A DNA stretch of 55,000 nt from Symbiodinium natans (lineage: Eukaryota; Sar; Dinophyceae; Suessiales; Symbiodiniaceae): contig CAJNDS010002255.1 in NCBI GenBank assembly GCA_905221605.1, forward strand, positions 457,501 through 512,500. The letters are read 5' to 3'. Shown here piece by piece: positions 22,701-34,800 of the stretch. The notes beneath the pieces were generated by a model. That model was not told the DNA's origin. It searched no databases and was given only the letters and a program-made list of their open reading frames with translations. Position 1 is the first letter of the stretch. Each line of letters starts with the position of its first letter. The position numbers and the translations under genes are program-made.

Positions 22701-25700
22701 AATTTTAAAATCCGCGTGGTCTTCCCGTACTCTGAGTGGGGAGGGGGGGGTTTGCTTTTGCAGGAGTTCCGGTATTTAAATTTTATGAAATCCTTGAAAT
22801 CCTTGAAAAATTAAATCCCGGGATTTGATTTTTCAAGGATTTCATGAAATTTAAAATGCCTAAAAAACCCTTGAAATCCTTAAAAAACCAAATCCCGGCA
22901 TTTGATATTTTAAGGATTTCAAGGATTTTTTGGGCATTTTAAATTTCATAAAATCCTTGAAAAATCAAATCCCGGGATTTAATTTTTCAAGGATTTCAAG
23001 GATTTCATAAATTTTAAAATCCGCGTGGTCTTCCCGTACTCTGAGTGGGGAGGGGGGGTTTGCTTTTGCACGATTTCCGGTATTTAAATTTTATGAAATC
23101 CTTGAAATCCTTGAAAAATTAAATCCCGGGATTTGATTTTTCAAGGATTTCATGAAATTTAAAATGCCCAAAAAATCCTTGAAATCCTTAAAAAATCAAA
23201 TCCGGGGATTTGATATTTTAAGGATTTCAAGGATTTTTTGGGCATTTTAAATTTCATGAAATCCTTGAAAAATCAAATCCCGGGATTTAATTTTTCAAGG
23301 ATTTCAAGGATTTCATAAATTTTTAAATCCGCGTGGTCTTCCCGCACTCTGAGTGGGGAGGGGGGGGGGTTTGCTTTTGCAGGAGTTCCGGTATTTAAAT
23401 TTTATGAAATCCTTGAAATCCTTGAAAAACTAAATCCCGGGATTTAATTTTTCAAGGATTTCATGAAATTTAAAATGCCCAAAAAATCCTTGAAATCCTT
23501 AAAAAATCAAATCCCGGGATTTAATATTTTAAGGATTTCAAGGTTTTTTTGGGCATTTTAAATTTTATGAAATCCTTGAAAAATCAAATCCCGGGATTTG
23601 ATTTTTCAAGGATTTCAAGGATTTCATAAATTTTATAATCCGCGTGGTCTTCCCGCACTCTGAGTGGGGAGGGGGGCGTTTGCTTTTGCAGGAGCTCCGG
23701 TATTTGAAGTTTATGAAATCCTTGAAATCCTTGAAAAACTAAATCCCGGGATTTAATTTTTCAAGGATTTCATGAAATTTAAAATGCCCAAAAAATCATT
23801 GAAATCCTTAAAGAACTAAATCCCGGGGTTCGGTTTAGGGTTTAGGGTTTAGGGTTTAGGGTTTAGGGTTTAGGGTTTAGGGTTTAGGGTTTAGGGTTTA
23901 GCGTTTAGGGTTTAGGGTAATATCCTTGAAACCCTTAACAAAAATCAAATACCGGATTTGATTGTGTAAGGAGTTCATAAAAAGTTAAGATGCCGAAAAA
24001 GAATTTAAACCCTTTAAAATCAAACCCCGGGAATTGTCTTTTCCAGGATTTCAGACATACCCGCTCATTGCCCATCCCACATCACCCCGCATCATCTCCC
24101 ATCATCTCCCATCGTTTCTCTCATCCCCCATCATGCCCCATCATCCCCCAATCATCCCCCATCATCTCCCATCATTTCGGGAGGGGTGAAAGGGATGATG
24201 GGGGATGATGGGGGATGAGACAGTCAGCCCCCTTATCATGTCCCATCGTCTCTCTCATCCCGCGTCATCCCCCATCATCCCCCATCATCCCCCATCATCC
24301 CGCATCATCCGCCATCATCCCCATCATCTCCCATCATCCCCCATCATCCCCCATCATCATTCCCCATCATCTCTCATAATCCCTTTCACCCCCCCATCAT
24401 CCACCATCATCCCCCATCAGCCCCCATCATCGTCCCCGATCAGCCCCTATCATGCCCCATCATGTCTCTCATCCCGCGTCCCCCATCATTCCCCATCACC
24501 CCCCATCATCTCCCATCATCCCGCATCATCCCCCATCATCCCCCATCATCATTCCCCATCATCTCCCATAATCCCTTTCACCCCCCCTCTTGAGGGGTTA
24601 GTGACTGCCCTAGAGGTTAGTCGTATGTCCCCCCGCTTCGTGTTGTTGTGATTTGGTAGGGGCCCAGAGGTTTGTATGAGTTGTTTTCTTCGTTCGTGTT
24701 GTAAGGGTTTTGTGAGGGCCCCGGAGGTTTGTCGCATGTCCCCTTTCTTCGTGCTTGTAGGGTTTGGGGAGTGTCTAGATAATTGTCAAAAATCATTCCT
24801 TCCGCGCTCGTACTATGAGGGGCTAGTGGCTGCCCTAGAGGTTTGTCGTACATTCCCCCGCTTCGTGTTCCTGAGATTTGGTAGGGGCCAGAGGCTTGTC
24901 ATATGTCCCCTCCCTTCGTCCCTTCGTGTTGTGAGGGTTGCATTCGGCCTTGGAGGTTTGCCGTATGTCCCCTTTCTTGGCGTCTAGATGATTGTCATCA
25001 TAAGTCATTTGCTTCCGTGGTCGTATTATGAGGGCTATTGACCGCCCTAGAGATTTGTCGTATGCCCCCCTGCTTCGTGTTCCTGTGAGTTGGGAGGGGC
25101 CTAAAGGTTTATCTTTTGTCCCCTCCCTTCGTCCCTTCGTGTTGTAAGGGTTTCGTGAGCGCTCTGGAGGTTTTTCGTATGTCCCCTTTGTTCGTGCTTG
25201 CAGGGTTTGGGGAGTGTCTAGATGATTATCACATATCCTTTGCTTCCGCAGTCGCTATGAGGGTATTGATTGCCCTAAAGATTTCTCGTGTGCCCCCCCG
25301 CTTCGTATTCCTGTGATTTGGTAGGGGTCTAGAGGTTTGTCGTAATTCCTCTCCCTTCGTTCCTTCGTGGGATGTTTGCGTGTGTCCCCTTTCATCGTGC
25401 TTGTAGGGTTTGGGGAGCCTAGACGACTGATATATATATATATATATAATTCGATTCTGTGCTCGTATTGTGAGGGGCTAGTGATCGCCCTAGAGGTTTG
25501 TCGTATGTCCCCCCGATTCCTGTTCCTGAGATTTGGTGGGGGCCTAGAGCTTTGTCGTATGTCCCCTCCTTTCGCCCCTTCGTGTTGTAGGGGTTTTGTT
25601 GGGCCTTGAAGGCTTGTCGTGTGTCCCCTTTCTTCGTGCTTGGAGAGTTTGAGGAGCCTCGAGATGATTACCATACATCATTTGCTTCCGTGCTCGTACT

Positions 25701-28700
25701 ATGTGCGGTTAGTGACTGCCTTAGAGGTTTGTCGTATGTCCCCTTCCTTCGTCCCTTCGCGTTGTATGGGTGGTAAGGGTTTTGTGAGGGCCCTGGAGGC
25801 TAGTCGTATATCCACTTTCTTCGAGCTTGTAGGGTTTGGGGGGGAGCGTCTAGAGTCTAGATGATCGTCATATATGATTTGCTTCCGCGCTCAAACTATG
25901 AGGGGCTAGTGACTGTCATAGAGGTTTGTCATTTGTCCCCCCTGTTTCCTTGGTCCTGTGATTTGGTAGGGGCTTAGAGGTTTGTCATATATTCCCTCCC
26001 TTCGTCCTTTTCGTGTTGCAAGGGTTTTGTGAGAGCCCTGCAAATTTGCCGTATGTCCCTTTTCTTCTTGCTTGTAGGGTTTGGGGAGCGTCTAGACGAC
26101 TGACATATGTAATTTGATTCCGGGCTCGTAATGTGCGGGGCTAGTGACTGCCCTAGAGGTTTGTCGTATGCCCTCCGCTTCCTTGTTCCTGTGATGTAGT
26201 AGGGGCCTACAGGTTTGTCGTGTGTCCCCTTTCTTGGCATCTAGATGATTGTCATAAGTCATTTGCTTCTGAGGTTTTTTTTTGGTCCCCTCCCTTCGTC
26301 CCTTCGTGCTGTAAGGGTTTCGTGAGCGCTCTGGAGGTTTTTCGTATGTCCCCTTTGTTCGTGCTTGCAGGGTTTGGGGAGTGTCTAGATGATTATCACA
26401 TATCCTTTGCTTCCGCAGTCGCTATGAGGGTATTGATTGCCCTAAAGATTTCTCGTGTGCCCCCCCGCTTCGTATTCCTGTGATTTGGTAGGGGTCTAGA
26501 GGTTTGTCGTAATTCTTCTCCCTTCGTTCCTTCGTGGGATGTTTGCGTGTGTCCCCTTTCTTCGTGCTTGTAGGGTTTGGGGAGCCTAGACGACTGATAT
26601 ATACATATATATATATATATATATGGTACCCCCCCCGCAGTGACCTACCCTTTTTCGCCTTGTCTCAAGTCACCCAGCTGCACTGCAAGCAAACTCGGTG
26701 TGCAATATAGCGTATTTCTAGGGCGCAGACTAAAATACAACAAAAATCGCATACACGGGACAGTAGAAAAACCAAAAATACCAAAACCGAAAAAAACAAA
26801 AAACAAAACCAAAAAAAAACAAAACAACCAAAACCAAAAAAAACAAAAAAAAACAAAACCAAAAACACCAAAAAAACAATTCTCTGGGACTCTCAGGAAT
26901 CCCTATGGGGCTTCTCCAAGAGTCCCGGAAAATTGTTTTTTTTTTGGTTTTTTTGGTTTTTTTGTTTTGTTTTTTTTTTTGGTTTTTTTTCGGTTTTGGT
27001 ATTTTTGGTTTTTTGGTTTTGGTATTTTGGCTTTTTGGTTCGCCTTCACGGTCACGAGGCAACAACTACACATTTTTCAGTGTGCTTATGCTAATTGTGC
27101 TTTTCAGAAATAGTATACAAGTGGTCTTTCTAGTGCTTCAGAACTATTTGTTTCGTTATTACGTAAGTAGAGCCGCTAGTGTTTAGTGCATCTTTTGGTT
27201 GTACTCAAGTGTAGTAGACCTTATTCAGCCATTACTTGGTGCTCTGGTAGCTAAATTCGCATGGATAATATTTGCCTGGTAAATGCGATTAATTATCTAG
27301 AAGCAGCATTTGCAATACTCGGCTTGAGGAAAAGCATTTATTGCTTAGAATTGTTTGGTTAAAAAGTGACTCCTACTCGTCCAGGGATACCCCAAAACCC
27401 TATAATCCAAACTTCACCAGAGATTCTCCTGAAAAGCTTGCGCTTTTGGATGTTTTTATGTATTTGTGAACTGGCCTTCACTAAGTAGTTTTCTAGGATT
27501 CTTGTGCATTTGTTAAGCCTGATTGTGCAAGTTGCGTTTTTCAAGCATAGTATATATGTGGTCTTTATTGAATACTTCAGACATGTTTGTTTCATCGTTA
27601 TGTAAGTAGAACCGCTTCTATTTCCATTATTGTGCATTTTTAAGCTTGCTTATGCAAATTGTGCTTTTCAGACATAGTATATAAGTGGTCTTTATTGAAT
27701 ACTTCAGCAATTTTTGTCTCATTGTTATGCAGGTAGAACCGCTTCCATTTCCGTTAGTGTTTATTTCGTATTGGGTTGAGTATGGTCCTTTAAATAGTAT
27801 TCACTTGGGTCAAATTGGGCTATTTGCTTAAGAATTCCTCTAGTAGTTAAATTCGCATAGAATGAATACTTCAAAAAAAGGATTGTTTCATGAATATGTA
27901 AACATAAGGTGTTTCATTTGACTTTGCAGATAGTATTTCAATAATACTTTGCCTGGTATAAACACAACTGTTTCAATGCATGAGTTGCTCAACAAAGCAC
28001 TATTTGCCCTTTAAACCACACTTTGCCATAATTTTTTTGTTGAATATGGTGCTTCTTTCGTATTTTGGTTGAGTATGGTCCTTTAAATGGTATTCACTTG
28101 AGTCAAATTGGGCTATTTGCTTAATAATTGCTCGAGTAGCTAAATTCGCATAAAATGATTATTTCAAAAATAAAAACGATTCATGAATATGTAAACATAA
28201 GGTATTTCAGTGGACTTTTCAGAGAGCATACTTTGCCTAGTACAAACACAATTGTATAAATACAGTAGTTGCTCAACAAAGCATTATTTGCACTTTAAAC
28301 GCACACTTTGCCATATTTTGGTTGAGAATGGTGTCTATTTCGTATCTTGGTTGAGTATGCTCCTTTAAATAGTATTCACTTGAGTCAACTTGGGCTCTTT
28401 GCTTAACAATTTCTCCAGTAGTTAAATTCGCATAGAACCAAGAAAAATGTTTCACTATTTGATTAATACTTTGCCTCGTACAAACACACTTGTATAAATA
28501 AATTAGTTGCTCAACAAAACATTAATTGCCCTTTAAACGCACAATTTGCATAGAAAGCCACAAATCTAAACATCTAAAGACAGCATTGTCCGCTTCAGAT
28601 TCAAAATGTAGATTCTTCCAATGCTGGCTTATCGGGGTCTGTGAGGTGGGTGTCCCAGTAACTGTCCTTCAATACCCGGTGATTAACTACGCGACTTTTG

Positions 28701-31700
28701 GGCCTTCTTTGTTATATTTTGTTAAAAAGGCCTAAAAAGGCCGAAAAAGGGTAGGTCGCTGCGGGGGGGGTAGCATATATATATATATATATATAATTCG
28801 ATTCCGTGCTCGTATTGTGAGGGGCTAGTGATCGCCCTAGAGGTTTGTCGTATGTCCTCCCGATTCTTGTTCCTGAGATTTGGTAGGGGCCTAGAGCTTT
28901 GTCGTATGTCCCCTCCTTTCGCCCCTTCGTGTTGTAGGGGTTTTGTTGGGCCTTGAAGGCTTGTCGTGTGTCCCCTTTCTTCGAGCTTGGAGAATTGAGG
29001 AGTGTCGAGATGATTACCATACATCATTTGCTTCCGTGCTCGTACTATGTGGGGTTAGTGACTGCCCTAGAGGTTTGTCTTTTGTCCCCTTCCTTCGTCC
29101 CTTCGCGTTGTATGGGTGGTAAGGGTTTTGTGAGGGCCCTGGAGGCTAGTCGTATATCCACTTTCTTCGAGCTTGTAGGGTTTGGGGGGAGCGTCTAGAG
29201 TCTAGATGATCGTCATATATGATTTGCTTCCGTGCTCAAACTATGAGGGGCTAGTGGCTGTCCTAGAGGTTTGTCATTTGTCCCCCCCGTTTCCTTGGTC
29301 CTGTGATTTGGTAGGGGCTTAGAGGTTTGTCATACGTTCCCTCGCTTCGTCCTTTCGTGTTGCAAGGGTTTTGTGAGAGCCCTGCAAATTTGCCGTGTGT
29401 CCCCTTTCTTCTCACTTGTAGGGTTTGGGGAGCGTCTAGACGACTGACATATAATTTGATTCCGTGCTCGTATTGTGAGGGGCTAGTGATTGCCCTAGAG
29501 GTTTGTCGTATGTCCCCCCGATTCCTGTTCCTGAGATTTGGTAGGGGCTTAGAGCTTTGTCGTATGTCCCCTCCTTTCGCCCCTTCGTGTTGTAGGGGTT
29601 TTGTTGGGCCTTGAAGGTTTGTCGTGTGTCCCCTTTCTTCGTGCTTGGAGAGTTTGAGGAGCGTCGAGATGATTACCATACATCATTTGCTTCCGTGCTC
29701 GTACTATGTGGGGTTACTGACTGCCCTAGAGGTTTGTCGTATGTCCCCTTCCTTCGTCCCTTCGCGTTGTATGGGTGGTAAGGGTTTTGTGAGGGCCCTG
29801 GAGGCTAGTCGTATATCCACTTTCTTCGAGCTTGTAGGGTTTGGGGGAGCGTCTAGAGTCTAGATGATCGTCATATATGATTTGCTTCCGTGCTCAAACT
29901 ATGAGGGGCTAGTGGCTGTCCTAGAGGTTTGTCATTTGTCCCCCCCGTTTCCTTGGTCCTGTGATTTGGTAGGGGCTTAGAGGTTTGTCATACGTTCCCT
30001 CGCTTCGTCCTTTCGTGTTGCAAGGGTTTTGTGAGAGCCCTGCAAAATTGCCGTGTGTCCCCTTTCTTCTCACTTGTAGGGTTTGGGGAGCGTCTAGACG
30101 ACTGACATATAATTTGATTCCGTGCTCGTATTGTGAGGGGCTAGTGACTGCCCTAGGGGTTTGTCGTATGCCCCCTCCCCCGCTTCCTTGTTCCTGTGAT
30201 CTACAGGTTTGTCGTATGTCCCCTGCCTTCGTCCCTTCGTGTTGTAAGGCTGATAAAATTTTTCTGAGGGCCCTTGGAGATTTGTCGTATGTCCCCACGC
30301 TTAGTGTTCCTGAGATTTGGTAGGGGCCAGATATTTGTCGAATGTCCCCTCCTTTCGTCCCTTCGTGTTGAAATTGCTTTGTTGGGGGAGGGTTTGTCGT
30401 ATGTCACCTTTCTTTCTTCTTAGAGGGTTTGGGGATCTTCTAGAAAACTGTCATATATCATTTGCTTCCGTGCTCGTATTATGAGGGGCTGGTGTTTGTC
30501 ATAGAGGTTTGTCGTATGTCCCGCCGCTTTCTGTTCCTGCGATGTGGTAGGGGCCTAAAGAGGTTTGTCGTGTGCCCCCTCCCTTCGTCCCTTTGAGTTG
30601 CAAGGGTTTTGTTGGACCTGGAAGATTTATCGTATGTCTCCTTTCTTCGTGCTTGTAGGGCGTGGGGAGCGTCTAGATGATTATCATATATGATTTGCTT
30701 CCGTGCTCGTATTATGAGGGGCTAGTGACTGCCCTAGAGGTTTGTTTTATGTCTCCCTGCTTCGTGTTCATGTGATTTGCTAGGGTCCTGGAGATTTGTC
30801 GTATGTCATTTTACCATATACGAAATTAGATACAATCCCTTCGTCCCTTCGTGTTGTAAGGGTTTCGTGAGGGTCCTAGAGGTTTGTCGTATGTGCCCTT
30901 CCTTCGTCCCTTCTTGTTGTAAGGGTTTTGTGAGGGCCCTGCAAATTTGCCGTATGTCCCTTTCTTCGTGCTTGTAGGATTTGGGCAGCGTCTAGATGAT
31001 TGTCATTATCATTTGCTTCCGTGCTCGTACTATGAGGCGCTAGTAACTGCCCTAGACCTTCAGGGCCCTCACAAAACCCTTACAACACGAAGGGACGAAG
31101 GGAGACGACATACGACAAACCTCTATCATCTAGATGCTCCCCAAACCCTACAAGCAAGAAGAAAGGGGACATACGACAAACCTCCAGGGCCCTCACAGAA
31201 CCCTTACAATAGGAAGGAATGAAGGGAGGCGACACACTACAAACCTTTAGGCCCCTACCAAATCACAGGATCACGAAGCGGGGGCGTCATCTGACAAACC
31301 TCCAGGCCAATCACTAGCCCCTCATAATACGAGCACGGAAGCACATGATATGTGATTATCATCTACACACTCCCCAGACCCTACAAGCACGAACAAAGGG
31401 GACATACGACAAACCTCCAGGACCCTCCCAAAACCCTTACAACACGAAGGGACGAAGGGAGGGGACACACGACAAACCTTTAGCCCCCTACCAAATCACA
31501 GGAACACGAAGCGGGGGGACATACGACAAACCTCTAGGGCAGGCACTAGCCCTCATAATACGAGCACGGAAACACATCATATATGTTAATCATTTTGATG
31601 CTCCCCCAAAACCTATAAGAACGAGAAAGGGGAAGCACACAAACCTCCAAAGCCCTTACAAAACCCTTACAACACGAAGGGACGAAGGGAGGGGACATAC

Positions 31701-31793
31701 GACAAACCTCTGGCCCCTACCAAGTCACAGGAAACACGAAGCGAGGGTGCTTGCCTAAGTCTGGCTGTTGGCCGGCTGGATCTACATTTACTG

Positions 31794-31857
<64 letters not shown>

Positions 31858-34800
31858 GACTCCTACTACTCCTACTACTACTACCACTACTACTTTCAAG
31901 AAGTTTTGTAAATAGTAAACAAAGGGGCGTGCCAAATAGACCCTAAAGGTCCATGCCACATAAGCCTATAGGCCGTAAAGCCCAGAAGCTACAACTTGTG
32001 CAAGCCCTAAATCCCTGCAATCCACAAACCGTGTAAGTCTTCGAGCCCGAATCCGCACAGGTCCCGCAAGCCCTAGAGGCCTTAAGCCCCGTAAAGCCTA
32101 CAAAAAATCACCCTCAGCCCCTGAACAAAACCCTAGCCCTACATGCCTTAGACCCCGAAAAGCCCTATCCCTAAACCCTAAACCCTAAACCCAAAACCCT
32201 AAACCCTAAACCCTTCTTGAAAACCTTAAAGCCTTCTTGGCCTCTGAGCCCAGGTCTTCTGCTTCTACTGGACACTCGGCGTGATGCGCACCATGCCGGC
32301 CGAAGTCACGCCTGTGAACCTCCCGGAGCGACTCTTCGTCTTGGTCTTCATGTTCTTCGCCCTCTCGGCCTTTGCCACTTGGGTTGAGGGTTTAGGGTTC
32401 AGGGTTTAGGGGGGTTTCTGAAATTAGGGGGTACCTTTTAATGGGGTCCGTGCATCATAAGGGAATCCTACGAATTTGGTGGTGTATGTTAAGGGGTCCC
32501 CTAGTTTCGTAAGACCCTGTTAAGGATGGTGTGAGGCTCAGGGCTTCGGAGGGGTCTGGATGTTGGTTGCACTTGGGGGCTCTCCATGTCCTAACGCTAT
32601 TAGATTTAGGTTGTCACGGTGGTTCGTGCGTGTGCACAGGGCTCTGGGGGGCGGCTTGCAGGGGACCCTCTGAACGAGACCCATGTTTTCATGCTTACTC
32701 CCCTGTATTATAGGCAAGAAGAACCTACACCCTGAAGCCTACTCTAAACGCAGTCGCTAAAGCCTGAACCCTGAACCCTAAGCCCTAAACCCGAAACCCT
32801 AAACCCTTAGCCCTGCACTTGCACGAGAGTGTTCAAAGGGGGGCCCACAACAGGCCACGGGTCAAACCCGATCCCAAAACCCTAAAACCTCCACCCTCAA
32901 CCCAAAACCCAAAATCCAAAACCCTAAACCCTCAACCCTAAACCCTAAACCCTAAACCCTAAAACCTAAGCCTTAAACTACCCTCGGCCCTAAACCGCCA
33001 TCGGTGCTCAGGCCATCTGCGTCTCACTCATTACGCAGGCCTTCTTTAAGCTCCTTGGCTTGACCCAGCTCAGTTTCGGAACTCAACACATCTTGAGGGA
33101 TCCGTGCTCGGGTGTGGGAGGCCCTAAACCCTAAGCCCTAAACCCTAAGCCCTAAACCCTAAACCCTAAACCCTAAACCCTAAACCCTAAACCCTAAACC
33201 CTAAACCCTAAACCCTAAACCCTAAACCCTAAACCCTCAACCCTAAAGCCTAAACCCTAAACCCTAAACCCTAAACCCTAAGCCCCTAAACCCTAAACCC
33301 TAAACCCTAAAGCCCTAAACCCTAAACACCTAAGCCCGAAACCCTAAACTCTAAACCCTAAAGGTCAAAACCTTAAACACCTCAACTGGTTCAGAACCGG
33401 CAGCTGCTGCTTTCAGGATCTGGGATCGCCGCAGGGTGTTCAACGAGGAGCATGCACCCCTGCGGCCCCAGCGCCGATCCCTAGAAACGGAACCCCAAAA
33501 ACCCCTCAAGAAACTCTAAACCCTAAACCCTAAACCCTAAAAGCCCAACAGCCCTAACCCCCACCCCAAAGACTCAACCCCAAACCTTAAACCCACAACT
33601 TTCCTGGAGTCGACCCTCGCTCTATCGTGTCCAGGGTTTTTCAGTTTGAAGTTTAGGATTTAGGGTTTAGGGTTTAGGCGGGGGCAGGGGGGAGGGAGGG
33701 GGTGTGGTAGTGATTTCGGATTCAAGGCCTACTTTATGCAGGTTCTGTTCCCTTTACTTTACAAGATCTTTCAGCTTTACCCCTAGAACCCTCAAGCTTG
33801 TTCTCTAAACCCTCAGCCTCACCCAAAGGTTCAGGGACTGGCCCCAAACCCTAAACCCCAAACCCCAAACCCGAAACCCGAAACCCTAAACCCTAAACCC
33901 CAAACCCTAAACCCTAAACCCTAAACCCTAAACCCTAATTGGGGACGAAGGTTGCAGCGAGTCACTGTGAGGAGCTCGCTGCAGTGCGAATGCACCTTCA
34001 GAAGACGCACGTGGAGGACCGGTACTTGGTTCGATTCCTCGAGCCTGCGGTTAAATGGTTGGGACCTAAACCCTAAACCCTAAACCCTAAACCCTAAACC
34101 CTAAACCCTAAACCCTAAACCCTAAACCCTAAACCCTAAACCCTAAGCCCTAAGCCCTGAACCCTAAACTTCCAAAACCCAGGGTTCACTGCATGTAGGG
34201 GCGGGGGGGGGTGACAGCCTGTATTTTGAGGCCTCGGCTGTTGAGTAGTATGGAGAGCGGGACATTTCACGCCAACTTGTGCTTCTCCTTGGGCTTTTGG
34301 CCTTGGCTCTTTTAGGGTTCAGGGCTTAGGGCTTAGGGCTTAGGGCTTAGGGTTTAGGGTTTAGGGTTTAGGGTTGAGGGCTTAAGGTTTAGGGTTTAGG
34401 GTTTAGGGGTTGGCTACCCAAGCTCATGGGCCACTCGAAGCCCCTTGAGCCCTCAGACCTGCTCTTTCTCGCCCACAGCGGTAGGAGACGGTCCAGCTGA
34501 AGGTGAAAGCGTACCTGAGGCCGGGCTCACATCGACGTAGGCTTCTGTGAGAGAACAGAGAAGCTCTGCCCAGAATCAAGGGCTGCTTTTGGGGGCTCCT
34601 TTTGAGGGGGATTCTACTTGGGGGCATCAGGGGACGGGCTGCTTTTGGGGGCTCCTTTTGAGGGGGATTCTACTTGGGGGCATCAGGGGACAGCAAAATC
34701 TGTGAAACTCCGATATGGTGCCCATGTGTCCTTGACATTTTTGGCTAACATCCTCACGCTCGGCACTTCATTGAAGGTTTGGGTGTTGGGCTCGTTCAGA

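Larger units (their letters stand above)
26627..28772. mobile_element. Nested 2.1-kb inverted-repeat element in a TA microsatellite
   Basis: Ends are 31-bp inverted repeats with one mismatch (26627-26657 and 28742-28772; outer part TACCCCCCCCGCAG). Flanks are TA runs from one repeat copy. The uninterrupted counterpart at 25425-25455 (GACTGATATATAT... AATTCGATT) shows the pre-insertion state. No transposase frame seen. Confidence 0.75.
21545..31959. mobile_element. 10.4-kb terminal-inverted-repeat element inside the pore intron
   Basis: Left 21552-21578 and right 31926-31952 are perfect 27-bp inverted copies (left begins GGACCTTTAGGGTCTATTTG). Seven bases outside each lie equal distances from a 10-bp direct repeat ATAAGCCTAT (21535-21544 and 31960-31969), as expected of a target duplication. 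The inside is all repeat families; no transposase-like frame was found, so it would be non-autonomous. The ends include one TTTAGGG unit. Class is unknown; a 10-bp duplication is longer than the 8 bp typical of hAT and near the 9-10 bp of Mutator-like elements, which is inference. Confidence 0.75.

Noticed and set aside
24205-24651. 148-codon Ser/Pro/Ile/His frame
   Set aside because: CATCATCCCCC minisatellite translation, no domain.
25116-26483. Identical predicted proteins at two places as a conserved gene family
   Set aside because: The identity reflects a duplicated DNA segment of the ~230-bp repeat; frames overlap on both strands and have no domain.
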